From: an uncultured Cryomorphaceae bacterium
Lineage (GTDB): Bacteria > Bacteroidota > Bacteroidia > Flavobacteriales > Schleiferiaceae
Assembly: GCA_913031435.1 (NCBI GenBank)
Contig: CAJWFD010000013.1
Span: 1 to 54,331, forward strand
DNA length: 54,331 bases
Reading direction: 5' to 3'
Below the pieces are notes generated by a model. That model had not been told where the DNA came from, ran no database searches, and was given only the letters and a program-made list of their open reading frames with translations. Below, in pieces: positions 34,457-42,834 of the stretch. Position 1 is the first letter of the stretch. Every line of letters starts with the position of its first letter. The position numbers were made by a program, and so were the translations under genes.

Positions 34457-35998
34457 TTAAATATTGAATTCAATACCCTGCGCTAATGGTAAATCAATAC
34501 CATAATTAACAGTATTTGTTTGTCGCCTCATGTAAGCTTTCCATGCGTCAGAACCACTTTCTCTTCCACCACCGGTTTCTTTCTCTCCACCAAATGCACC
34601 ACCAATCTCAGCGCCAGAAGTACCAATATTAACATTAGCAATACCACAATCAGAACCTCTTTCGCTTAAAAATAAATTAGCCTCCCTAAGGTCACTAGTC
34701 ATTATCGCACTAGATAATCCCTGCTTTACGCTATTTTGAATAACAATAGCATCTTCTACAGATCCTGAATATTTAAGTAGGTATAAAATAGGAGCAAACG
34801 TTTCTCTCTGAACACTCTCGTAACTATTATCAGCTTCAATGATGCAGGGTTGGACATAATATCCTTGATCATAAATTCCACCAGACAAAACTTCACCACC
34901 ACATAAAACAGTACCGCCTTCTTTTTGGACAGCGTCAATAGTATGAAGGAAATTATTTATGGAATCTTGATCAATTAAAGGCCCTACGTGATTAGAAACA
35001 TCTAGTGGGTTTCCAATTTTCAATTGACCGTATCCTTGGATTAAAGCACTCTTTACTTTATCATAAACACTGTCATGGATAATTAACCTTCTTGTTGAAG
35101 TACAACGTTGACCACACGTACCTACAGCACCGAATATAGCACCGGTAATTGTAATTTTAAGATCACAACTAGGTGTAATAATTATAGCGTTATTACCACC
35201 TAACTCCAGTATAGATTTTCCAAATCTTTCCGCAACCTTAGCACCTACTATACGACCCATTCTTGTGGAGCCTGTGGCAGAAACTAAAGGTATTTTATTA
35301 TCCACTGTCATCCATTCCCCAACAGTATAATCTCCAGATACAATAGAGGATATACCTTCTGGTAAATTATTTGCAGCAGCTACTTTGTTCCATATATTTT
35401 GGCAAGCGATGGCGCATAATGGAGCTTTTTCGCTACCCTTCCAAACCACGGTATTTCCACAAACCAACGCAAGCGTTAAATTCCACGCCCAAACAGCTAC
35501 AGGAAAATTAAAAGCTGAGATAACCCCTACAACCCCTAACGGATGCCACTGCTCCATCATATTATGATTAGAGCGCTCACTTTTTATTGTTAATCCATAA
35601 AGCTGTCGGGACAAACCAACGGCAAAATCACAGATATCTATCATTTCTTGAACTTCTCCCAGGCCTTCTTGATAACTTTTACCCATTTCTAAAGAAACTA
35701 GAGCGCCCAACTGTGCTTTTTCTTCTCTAAGGGCATTTCCAAATTGACGGATGTATTCCCCTCGTTTAGGTGCTGGAATAGTTCTAAGTTCTTTAAAAGC
35801 AGAATCAGCTTTTTTAACCACCTCATCATATTGAGACTTAGAAGTAACACTAACCTTACCCAATTCTTTCCCATCAATAGGTGAAAATGAAGTAATCCAT
35901 TTATCAGTGCTCATCCACGAACTTCCTGTAGAGGTTCCTGGGTTTGTGGGCTGTAGGTTAAGTGAGTGAAGAATTTCTGATGGTGTGAAATTTGACAT
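34457..35998 (-). CDS. aldehyde dehydrogenase, ALDH7/antiquitin type
   Basis: 513 residues from ATG 35996-35998 (MSNFTPSEIL); the frame reaches 36040, but that extension is implausible. The catalytic pair is Glu265 (ILELGGNN) and Cys299 (GTCGQRCTSTRR), with the NAD-binding ATGSTRMGRIVG just before. The overall pattern (WHPLGVVGVISAFNFPVAVWAWN) is that of antiquitin, which oxidises alpha-aminoadipate semialdehyde in lysine breakdown. That substrate is inferred from the subfamily only. AT-rich like its neighbours. Confidence 0.9.
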   Translation of the reverse strand: MSNFTPSEILHSLNLQPTNPGTSTGSSWMSTDKWITSFSPIDGKELGKVSVTSKSQYDEVVKKADSAFKELRTIPAPKRGEYIRQFGNALREEKAQLGALVSLEMGKSYQEGLGEVQEMIDICDFAVGLSRQLYGLTIKSERSNHNMMEQWHPLGVVGVISAFNFPVAVWAWNLTLALVCGNTVVWKGSEKAPLCAIACQNIWNKVAAANNLPEGISSIVSGDYTVGEWMTVDNKIPLVSATGSTRMGRIVGAKVAERFGKSILELGGNNAIIITPSCDLKITITGAIFGAVGTCGQRCTSTRRLIIHDSVYDKVKSALIQGYGQLKIGNPLDVSNHVGPLIDQDSINNFLHTIDAVQKEGGTVLCGGEVLSGGIYDQGYYVQPCIIEADNSYESVQRETFAPILYLLKYSGSVEDAIVIQNSVKQGLSSAIMTSDLREANLFLSERGSDCGIANVNIGTSGAEIGGAFGGEKETGGGRESGSDAWKAYMRRQTNTVNYGIDLPLAQGIEFNI

Positions 35999-36099
35999 GT
36001 AGGTATAATTATGATTCGGTATAAAACTAAACATAATCAACCACTTCTGTTTTATTTAAAAACTTCAATTCAGGGTTTTTATTGAGAGGACCTAAGGCG

Positions 36100-36107
36100 T
36101 ACCTTTG
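36100..36107 (+). promoter_or_regulatory. candidate -7 element for metal ABC transporter genes
   Basis: TACCTTTG, exact TAnnTTTG match, 25 bases before ATG 36132. No convincing -33 element or metal-regulator operator was recognised. Confidence 0.4.
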
Positions 36108-36131
36108 TTATTTAGAACTAATACAAATAAG

Positions 36132-37049
36132 ATGAGAATCATTATTAACGCCCTGATTGTTATTGCATTATTTCAGTCGTGTGAATCGGGCCCAACAAAC
36201 AAAGACGCATCGTCTGAAAAAATAAAGATAGTTTGCACCACGAGTATCTTAACAGACTGGGTATTAAACATAGCAACTGATGACATAGCGGTTTATTCGC
36301 TATTAAATAAAGGAATAGACCCACACGTATACAAGCCTTCAAAAAAAGACTTAGACCTGCTTCGGTCTGCAGACATTATTATTTACCATGGCCTTCACTT
36401 GGAGGGTAAAATTATTGATGTTCTAGAGAAGATGACGGGTCCTTTAGTTATCGATGCATCAAAAAACTTTCCTAAATCAGCTATAATAACAGACCCCAGC
36501 TTCCCCGCGTCTCAAGATCCTCATTACTGGTTTGATGTTGAATTAGTTAAAAACGGTTTAGCGACGATTAAAAAAGATATTTCTATTAATTACCCGGGAC
36601 TAGAGGCTGAAATGAAGGACAATCTGCATTTGTATTTAGGGAAAATAGATTCGGTCACCACGGAGGTACAAAAAACAATAAACACAATAGGCCCAGACCA
36701 GCGAGTTGTAATAACAACACATGATGCGTTGAGCTACTTTGCTCGCGCTTTTGGCCTTACCGTTAACACCCTACAAGGAGCCTCTACCGTAAGCGAGTTT
36801 GGGCTTAGAGAAATAACAGACCTCGTTAACTTCATATGCGATAGAAAAGTTAAGGCTATATTCTTAGAAAACATAGTGAGTCCGCAGGCCATGGAAAGCG
36901 TTCAGAGGGGGTGCCAAGAAAAAGGATGGGACGTGGCGCTTGGCCCAGAGCTCCTAAGTGACTCGTTAGGTCAAAAGCAAGACCAAGACACCTATTTGGA
37001 AATGCTGCTGTTTAACGCGCGTACGATCGCTTTATACCTAACTAAATAA
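36132..37049 (+). CDS. metal ABC transporter substrate-binding lipoprotein (ZnuA/TroA type)
   Basis: 305 residues from ATG 36132 (MRIIINALIV); the frame is open from 36105. Signal peptide with lipobox LFQSC (Cys17). This cluster A-I binding protein has the two-lobed TroA fold. Likely metal ligands are His in GIDPHVYKPS, His in YHGLHLEG and His in THDALSYFARAFGL, with an acidic ligand near the C-terminus (SEFGLREITDLV region). It has no His-rich loop, which leans toward manganese or iron over zinc, though this is uncertain. Two permease genes follow directly; no ATPase gene is seen between them. Confidence 0.9.
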   Translation: MRIIINALIVIALFQSCESGPTNKDASSEKIKIVCTTSILTDWVLNIATDDIAVYSLLNKGIDPHVYKPSKKDLDLLRSADIIIYHGLHLEGKIIDVLEKMTGPLVIDASKNFPKSAIITDPSFPASQDPHYWFDVELVKNGLATIKKDISINYPGLEAEMKDNLHLYLGKIDSVTTEVQKTINTIGPDQRVVITTHDALSYFARAFGLTVNTLQGASTVSEFGLREITDLVNFICDRKVKAIFLENIVSPQAMESVQRGCQEKGWDVALGPELLSDSLGQKQDQDTYLEMLLFNARTIALYLTK

Positions 37050-37052
37050 TAG

Positions 37053-38357
37053 TTGGAAATACTCTACAAATACCTTACCCTCGATGATCCAAACGTCAGG
37101 TATGTAGCGCTTTCAATCGTGTTATTAGGAGGGGTAAGTGGCGCTGTTGGCTGTTTTAATTTTTTACAAAAGAAAACTCTGGTAGGAGAAACCGTAGCGC
37201 ACAGTATGCTCCCAGGCGTACTGGTTGCGTTCTTGTTAAGCGGAGTTAAAAACCCTTATGTTCTAATTACCGGGGCCGCTATTAGCGGATGGTTAAGTAT
37301 TTTACTCGTGGACGCTATCACCAACCACAGTAAAATAAAAAATGATAGCGCCCTAGCTATTGTACTTTCAAGCTTTTTTGGGTTTGGGATAGTTCTACTT
37401 ACAATGATCCAAAGCAGGTACTTGGGCAATCAAAGTGGATTAGATCATTATATTTTTGGAAACGCAGCGGCCATGTCTCCGGAAGACAGTACAGCGTTTG
37501 CCTGGGTGTCTATTCTCGTTGTTATTCTTGTGATCGCTTACTACTTTAATCTAAAGGCAGTAATTTTTAATCCCGACTACGCCCAAAGCATAGGTATTAA
37601 TAATAAAAAAGTAAAAGGCCTAATTAGTTTTATAACGATTCTTAGTATTTCTGTAGGAATAAAAGCGGTAGGGATTGTTATGATGAGCGCCCTGCTTATT
37701 ATACCGCCCACTGCCGCTCGGTTTTGGACATCTAGACTAGTGCCCATGTTGATTCTTAGTGGTTTTTTTGGCGCCTTTTCGGGGTGGATTGGCGCCTTTG
37801 TTAGTTATGCTAAAACTTCAATGCCCACGGGTCCGTGGACGATAGTGGTTGTTAGTTGCATTGCTTTTGCTTCCATGCTGTTTGCGCCCAAAAAAGGAGT
37901 GGTTTATCAACGCTGGAGTAAACTGCTGTTGAAACGAAGAATTAATGAGGAAAACCTTCTCAAGGCCGCTGTTCAAAACGAGGTTAGAGGAAAGGGGAAG
38001 CTTTTCACAAGAGAATCAATCATGACGCGTCAATTTTTCGAGTTCAAGCGGTGGAAAAGAACCATAAAAAGACTAGTGCGCAGCAAGCTAATCCATAAAG
38101 TAAACACCGGCTACACACTAAGCACAAAAGGACGCAGCTATGGCGCGGAGATAGATAGACGACACAAGATCTGGGAGGTGTATCTGCAGCGCCGAATGCA
38201 AATGAGCCTTCATCTTGTCCACGACGAGGCGGAAACCATGGAACACTTCTTAACACCTGAAATCGAAAACGAGATTTTAAGTGAACTAGGCTTATGCTCA
38301 AGGTTTAACCCTATTCTGGAAATTCACGAGTTAGTCCCAGACACAGAACTACTTTGA
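37053..38357 (+). CDS. metal ABC transporter permease fused to DtxR/MntR-like domain
   Basis: 434 residues with TTG start three bases after the previous stop. The N-terminal ABC-3 permease has eight to nine helices (about 12-285), with GETVAHSMLPG near residue 46 and the coupling-type YAQSIGINNKKVKG. A cytoplasmic tail of about 150 residues follows: a winged-helix-like part (about 310-375) and a segment matching the metal-binding dimerisation domain of DtxR/MntR (HKIWEVYL, then LVHDEAETMEHFL, with His/Glu ligands). Such fusions occur in this phylum but are poorly studied. A built-in metal sensor gating transport is an inference. The next permease starts inside its stop. Confidence 0.85.
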   Translation: MEILYKYLTLDDPNVRYVALSIVLLGGVSGAVGCFNFLQKKTLVGETVAHSMLPGVLVAFLLSGVKNPYVLITGAAISGWLSILLVDAITNHSKIKNDSALAIVLSSFFGFGIVLLTMIQSRYLGNQSGLDHYIFGNAAAMSPEDSTAFAWVSILVVILVIAYYFNLKAVIFNPDYAQSIGINNKKVKGLISFITILSISVGIKAVGIVMMSALLIIPPTAARFWTSRLVPMLILSGFFGAFSGWIGAFVSYAKTSMPTGPWTIVVVSCIAFASMLFAPKKGVVYQRWSKLLLKRRINEENLLKAAVQNEVRGKGKLFTRESIMTRQFFEFKRWKRTIKRLVRSKLIHKVNTGYTLSTKGRSYGAEIDRRHKIWEVYLQRRMQMSLHLVHDEAETMEHFLTPEIENEILSELGLCSRFNPILEIHELVPDTELL

Positions 38358-39190
38358 TGGATGCGTTTTGGATCATATTGACCGGTTTTTTAGTGGCCTC
38401 CTCAACAGGAATGCTGGGAAACCTATTGTTGCTCAGAAAAATGAGTATGATGGGCGATGCGCTTAGTCACGCTGTATTACCGGGAATCGTGGTGGCCTAT
38501 TTAATCAGTGGATCACGGGCCTCACTACCGCTCTTTTTAGGAGCCATTATCATGGGCGTTCTAACCACCTTTTTAATACAATTCTTCTCCTCTAAAGGCA
38601 AAATGCAATCAGACGCTGCTATGGGAACCGTGTTTACTTTTTTGTTTGCGGTAGGGGTAATTATGGTAACTCGTTTCGCAGGGGAAGCAGACATAGATGC
38701 CGACTGTGTCTTGCACGGCGAACTGGCTTTTGTTCCTTTACAAGTTTCTGGTTTTATGGGGTTAGGTGTTCCAAGCCCTGTATGGACACTGCTGGTTCTT
38801 TTAGCAATAATTCAATTAATTTTCTGGGCGGGATACAAGGGATGGCTTATCACGTCTTTTAACGCGGAATACGCCCAAAGCATAGGGGTCAAAACGATGA
38901 TTTGGCACTATAGCCTTATGGCTGCGACAAGTGTTGCAACAGTTGTTAGCTTTGAAAGCGTAGGTGCTATTTTGGTGATTGCCTTCCTCGTCGTCCCAGC
39001 GGCAACAGCGTATCTATTAACAGACGAGCTTCGCTTTATGCCTGTTTTAATAATGGTTCAAGGCGCGTTAAGTGCGGTGGGCGGCTACATGATATCTGAG
39101 GCTCTAGAAGCGTCTATTAGCGGGTCAATGTCTGTTATGAGCTTTTTTCTATTTATTGCCGCTTTTCTTTGGAGCAAAAAAAAGGGCTAA
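38357..39190 (+). CDS. metal ABC transporter permease, second subunit
   Basis: 277 residues from ATG 38357, overlapping the upstream stop as TGATG; a TTG at 38354 would add one residue. ABC-3 (ZnuB/TroD) type with about eight helices, a SMMGDALSHAVLPG motif and EYAQSIGVKT in the loop that contacts the ATPase. Forms a heterodimeric pore with the preceding fusion protein. The cognate ATPase must be encoded elsewhere. Its last codons overlap the T-tract of a minus-strand terminator. Confidence 0.9.
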   Translation: MDAFWIILTGFLVASSTGMLGNLLLLRKMSMMGDALSHAVLPGIVVAYLISGSRASLPLFLGAIIMGVLTTFLIQFFSSKGKMQSDAAMGTVFTFLFAVGVIMVTRFAGEADIDADCVLHGELAFVPLQVSGFMGLGVPSPVWTLLVLLAIIQLIFWAGYKGWLITSFNAEYAQSIGVKTMIWHYSLMAATSVATVVSFESVGAILVIAFLVVPAATAYLLTDELRFMPVLIMVQGALSAVGGYMISEALEASISGSMSVMSFFLFIAAFLWSKKKG

Positions 39191-39208
39191 AGTCCCCACT
39201 TTAGCCCT
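39174..39208 (-). terminator. terminator for the paaABC transcript, reading leftward
   Basis: Perfect 10-bp stem AGGGCTAAAG (39183-39192) / CTTTAGCCCT (39199-39208), loop of six. A T-run appears only on the minus strand (plus-strand A-run 39174-39183), so it ends leftward transcription from paaC. The T-run lies within the 3' end of the permease gene. Confidence 0.8.
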
Positions 39209-39350
39209 CACTCGCTTAACACAAAAACACTTACGATTACTATATCGTTTAAACATTAATGCAAACACAGTGCCGAAACACCTCTGGCGCTAAAGTTTTG
39301 TGTTAAAAAACCAATATTGAAATAAACAGCAAAGAAAATAGATTAAAAAA

Positions 39351-40142
39351 CTACCAGGTTGCCTCTGGGTGTGTCCGTGCTAAGCTTTGCATTTCTGCAA
39401 GAATAAAACCAAGCTCAGAGGTGTGAACACCATACCTACCTCCAGTTTGCATCCAGAGTTCGGGACTAGGCATAATCAAAGTAGCTTCTTTAATAACCTC
39501 TCCTATTTTATGCAGCCAAACCTCTCTGAGAGACTCAAACCTCACAAAAGAATCGTCCAGTTGATCAAACATAGGGTGGGCTTCAAACAACTCACCAGAC
39601 CACATCCAAAGGCTGTTAATGCTTTGCTGCATTTTGTGGTGACTCTCTTCTGTACCATCGCCTAAACGAATAACCCACTCAGCGCTCCATTGGGCTTGGT
39701 AGGCAATCTCCTTTAAAGCCTTTTCTGCAACACCCGCGAGGGCTTTGTTAGAGCAACTACGGAGTTTATCAAAGAGGTAAAAATTAAAAGTATCGATCAG
39801 GAAACTTCGAGCAATAGTATCGCCCCAGTGACCGTTTGGCTGTTCGAGTAACAATGCGTTTCTGAACCCCAAGTGATCCCTGAAATAAGCCAGGGTATCT
39901 TCTGTGACTTCTCCACCTTCCATTTTAGCAAGCTCTTGGTACAACAAACGAGCTCTGCCTATATGATCTAATGAGGTGTTAATGATTGCGATGTCTTGCT
40001 CAAGCACAGGGCCCTTGGAACACCAGCTGCTTAATTGCTGCCCCAACATTAAGGCGTCATCTGCAAGAAAAAAGAAATACTCCTTGAGCGCTTCTTCTGA
40101 AGTAAAATCACGTTTTACTCCGTTTAACCAACCTCCTGCCAT
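39351..40142 (-). CDS. paaC: phenylacetyl-CoA epoxidase subunit PaaC
   Basis: 263 residues. Structural, non-catalytic partner of PaaA in the ring-1,2-epoxidase. It has the ferritin-like four-helix fold with ADDALMLGQQLSSWC near the N-terminus and DHIGRARLLY in helix 2; metal-binding glutamates are absent as expected. Follows paaB by three bases. No paaD follows: the operon ends here with a terminator. Confidence 0.92.
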   Translation of the reverse strand: MAGGWLNGVKRDFTSEEALKEYFFFLADDALMLGQQLSSWCSKGPVLEQDIAIINTSLDHIGRARLLYQELAKMEGGEVTEDTLAYFRDHLGFRNALLLEQPNGHWGDTIARSFLIDTFNFYLFDKLRSCSNKALAGVAEKALKEIAYQAQWSAEWVIRLGDGTEESHHKMQQSINSLWMWSGELFEAHPMFDQLDDSFVRFESLREVWLHKIGEVIKEATLIMPSPELWMQTGGRYGVHTSELGFILAEMQSLARTHPEATW

Positions 40143-40145
40143 GGC

Positions 40146-40433
40146 CTACATGTGTTGAACATCATCAGGGATGTCATAAAAGGTGGGGTGTCGGTATACC
40201 TTGTCATCGCTAGGGGTAAATAAAGCGTCTTTTTCATCAGGAGAACTAGCGGTAATAGATTCTGAAGGAACCACCCAAATACTTATTCCCTCAGAACGAC
40301 GCGTGTATACATCTCTGGCGTTTTTGATGGCCATATTAGAATCAGGAGCGTGCAAGCTACCTACGTGTTTGTGGGAAAGCCCGTTCTTACTTCTTAGGAA
40401 AACTTCCCAAAGCTTCCAATTTGTTGTGCTCAT
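40146..40433 (-). CDS. paaB: phenylacetyl-CoA epoxidase subunit PaaB
   Basis: 95 residues from ATG 40431-40433 (MSTTNWKLWEVFLRS); the frame is open to 40499, but that part overlaps paaA and is only basic filler. Small bridging subunit that joins two PaaAC heterodimers. The family pattern LWEVFLRSKNGLSHKHVGSL and the ARDVYTRRSEG segment are clear. Sixteen bases separate it from paaA. Confidence 0.92.
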   Translation of the reverse strand: MSTTNWKLWEVFLRSKNGLSHKHVGSLHAPDSNMAIKNARDVYTRRSEGISIWVVPSESITASSPDEKDALFTPSDDKVYRHPTFYDIPDDVQHM

Positions 40434-40449
40434 GGCGGTTTCTTTAGGT

Positions 40450-41406
40450 TTATGCTGCGGACGATTCTTTGTTTTTACGCGTTGCTTGTTTTTCAGCAAA
40501 CGCGCTGGCGGCTTCTCTCACCCACGCGCCATCCTCATGTGCTTTAACATGGTGGGCAATGCGTTCTTTATTACAAGGTCCGTTTCCCTTAACGACATCA
40601 TAGAACTCGTTCCAATTAATTTCACCAAAGTCATAGTGTCCGCGATCTTCATTCCAAACCAAGTCGTTGTCTGGAATAGTTAAGCCAAGATATTCGGCTT
40701 GAGGAACGGTTTTGTCGACAAACTCTTGACGAAGCGTATCGTTGCTTTTTCTTTTTATTTTCCAAAGCATGCTTTGCTCAGAGTTTGGGCTATTATCATC
40801 AGATGGGCCAAACATCATTAACGAAGGCCACCACCACCTATTCAAACTTTCTTGTGCCATTTCTTTTTGCTCAAGCGTTCCTTGAGTCAATTTCATAACC
40901 ACTTCGTATCCCTGTCGCTGGTGAAAACTCTCTTCTTTACAAATTTTAACCATAGCCCTGGCATAAGGGCCGTAAGATGTTCGCGTGAGCATTACTTGGT
41001 TTTGAATTGCAGCACCATCTACAAGCCAACCAATGGTTCCCATATCAGCCCAAGAAGGGGTGGGATAATTAAAAATCGAACTGTATTTTGCTTTTCCGCT
41101 CTGTAAATCGGCGATCATCTTGTCTCGTGGTTCCCCAAGCGTTTCGGCTGATGAGTAGAGATAAAGACCATGTCCGGCCTCGTCTTGAACCTTTGCTAGA
41201 AGGATTAATTTAGCACGTAAAGACGGAGCTCGGGTGATCCAATTTGCCTCTGGCTGCATCCCAATGATCTCACTATGAGCGTGTTGAGATATTTGACGTA
41301 TAAGTGTCTTGCGGTATTTTTCAGGCATCCAATCCTTTGGCTCTACCTTGTTTTCGGCGTCCACATAAGATTGGAATTTGTCTTCCAGCGATACATTCGT
41401 TCCCAT
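40450..41406 (-). CDS. paaA: phenylacetyl-CoA epoxidase catalytic subunit PaaA
   Basis: 318 residues, the diiron oxygenase subunit that epoxidises the ring of phenylacetyl-CoA. Iron ligands include Glu46 (HSEIIG), Glu76 and His79 (KVQDEAGHG), and the second pair in [10 protein letters not shown]. First gene of paaABC, transcribed leftward and divergent from paaE, with a 99-bp shared promoter region. A TAACTTTG element is on its strand. Confidence 0.95.
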   Translation of the reverse strand: MGTNVSLEDKFQSYVDAENKVEPKDWMPEKYRKTLIRQISQHAHSEIIGMQPEANWITRAPSLRAKLILLAKVQDEAGHGLYLYSSAETLGEPRDKMIADLQSGKAKYSSIFNYPTPSWADMGTIGWLVDGAAIQNQVMLTRTSYGPYARAMVKICKEESFHQRQGYEVVMKLTQGTLEQKEMAQESLNRWWWPSLMMFGPSDDNSPNSEQSMLWKIKRKSNDTLRQEFVDKTVPQAEYLGLTIPDNDLVWNEDRGHYDFGEINWNEFYDVVKGNGPCNKERIAHHVKAHEDGAWVREAASAFAEKQATRKNKESSAA

Positions 41407-41428
41407 GTTCTGTGTATTTGGTTGTCTA

Positions 41429-41436
41429 CAAAGTTA
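41429..41436 (-). promoter_or_regulatory. candidate -7 element for paaABC
   Basis: TAACTTTG on the minus strand, exact TAnnTTTG match 22 bases before the paaA start. No recognised -33 element at the usual distance. Confidence 0.35.
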
Positions 41437-41505
41437 AAACACAACGCGCTATATGGTGTTATGGTTTAGAAATGAGAACTACCTTTACACAATAACTTGA
41501 TATAG

Positions 41506-42639
41506 ATGCTGAAGTTTTTTAAGAAAAACAAAAAAGAAAAGACCTCTTTACTGGCCAATTCCAAAAAGTCCAGCGACACTAAATTTTACAAAATAAAGGT
41601 AAAAGAAGTGCGTCGCGAAACAGAGGATGCGGTGAGTGTTGCTTTTGAGACACCAGAAAACTTAATGTCAACGTTTGCTTTTATGCCGGGCCAGTACCTG
41701 ACCCTTAAGGCTAAGGTTAAGGGCGAAGAGCTTCGACGCTCATATTCTATATGCTCTGCGCCTCAGGAAGGAGAGCTTCGCGTCGCCATAAAACAGATAG
41801 AAGGAGGTAAGTTTTCTACCTACGCGAATCAAACCCTTAAAGAGGGAGATACACTAGAGGCTATGCCGCCAATGGGTAACTTTAAGTGGTCTCAAGGCGC
41901 AAAGGCCTCTCATCTTGTCGGCTGGGCTGCGGGCTCTGGAATTACCCCTATGATGTCTATCGCAAAAACAGTTCTGCAATCTGACAAGCACGGCACGTTT
42001 ACCCTTTTTTATGGAAACAAAAACAGCAACAGTATTATTTTTAAAGACGAGCTGGAAGACTTGAAAAATTCTTTTGTAGACCGCCTAGAGGTGCACCATA
42101 TTTTAAGTCGCGAAGACCAGGGCAGTGATGCGACTAAGGGCAGAATAGATGGAGAGAAAGTTAAAGCGTTTAACGATAAGTTTTTTGACGTTAACACCAC
42201 TACAGGCCATTACTTGTGCGGCCCTTTAGGAATGATAGAAAGTGTTACAGAAACACTTCAAGAGTTGGGCACATCAAAAGATAATATTCATTTCGAGTTG
42301 TTCAACACCACAGCCTCGCCTGACGCTAAACAGAAAGAAACACCATCAGCATCTTCTTCGGGGCTATCATCCGTTACCGTAGTGTTAGACGGAGAAGAAA
42401 CACATTTTGAAATGAAGGGCAATGAGTACCTTTTAGATGCTGCACTTGATGCTGGCGCGGACATTCCTTACGCGTGTAAAGGAGCGGTATGCTGTACTTG
42501 TCGCGCGAAGGTTTTAGAAGGCTCATCGGAGATGGTGATGAATTATGCCCTTGTAGATGAAGAGGTAAAGGAGGGTTATATACTAACGTGTCAGGCGCAC
42601 GCTACTAGTGAGAAACTGGTAGTGAGCTTTGATGAGTAA
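41506..42639 (+). CDS. paaE: phenylacetyl-CoA epoxidase reductase PaaE
   Basis: 377 residues; passes electrons from NADPH to the PaaA diiron centre. FAD-binding domain with RRSYSICSAP (about 74-83), NAD(P)-binding domain with GWAAGSGITPMMS, then a plant-type 2Fe-2S domain with the cysteine cluster CKGAVCCTC and a final TCQAHA. All cofactor motifs intact. Divergent from paaABC instead of following it. Confidence 0.93.
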   Translation: MLKFFKKNKKEKTSLLANSKKSSDTKFYKIKVKEVRRETEDAVSVAFETPENLMSTFAFMPGQYLTLKAKVKGEELRRSYSICSAPQEGELRVAIKQIEGGKFSTYANQTLKEGDTLEAMPPMGNFKWSQGAKASHLVGWAAGSGITPMMSIAKTVLQSDKHGTFTLFYGNKNSNSIIFKDELEDLKNSFVDRLEVHHILSREDQGSDATKGRIDGEKVKAFNDKFFDVNTTTGHYLCGPLGMIESVTETLQELGTSKDNIHFELFNTTASPDAKQKETPSASSSGLSSVTVVLDGEETHFEMKGNEYLLDAALDAGADIPYACKGAVCCTCRAKVLEGSSEMVMNYALVDEEVKEGYILTCQAHATSEKLVVSFDE

Positions 42640-42651
42640 ACAAAAAAGACC

Positions 42652-42801
42652 ATGACAGACGATAAGCCGGGACCAGCGTTTCACGAAAAGAAAGACAAAA
42701 ACAAGAAAGACTTTAACATCGGTGGTGGCGAAAAAATAAGAATGAACAAAGCAAAAAAATACAAGAAGGCCATTAAGAGAGGCCCTAAAAAAAAGAAATA
42801 A
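42652..42801 (+). CDS. 49-residue basic protein downstream of paaE
   Basis: Complete short frame (ATG 42652 to TAA 42799-42801) 12 bases after paaE. It is Lys-rich: 18 of 49 residues are Lys. It has an acidic/proline start (MTDDKPGPAFHEKKDKNKKD), a short central GGGEKIRMN and a KKYKKAIKRGPKKKK tail. Looks like a nucleic-acid- or ribosome-binding peptide, but no family is recognised. A bidirectional terminator begins two bases after the stop, consistent with a real gene at the end of the transcript. Chance frame cannot be excluded. Confidence 0.55.
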   Translation: MTDDKPGPAFHEKKDKNKKDFNIGGGEKIRMNKAKKYKKAIKRGPKKKK

Positions 42802-42802
42802 C

Positions 42803-42833
42803 AAAAAGCCCGGCATATCATGCCGGGCTTTTT
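42803..42833. terminator. bidirectional terminator between paaE group and M1 peptidase
   Basis: A5-GCCCGGCA (42803-42815) / TGCCGGGC-T5 (42821-42833), loop TATCA; a perfect 13-bp inverted repeat between convergent genes. Confidence 0.92.
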
Positions 42834-42834
42834 G

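Noticed and set aside
31620-36100. AT-rich segment as a horizontally acquired island
   Set aside because: Its genes (rpiB, GSCFA, ALDH, NUDIX) are core-type, there is no integrase, tRNA, or repeat at the edges, and composition changes gradually into the DUF4175-type gene.
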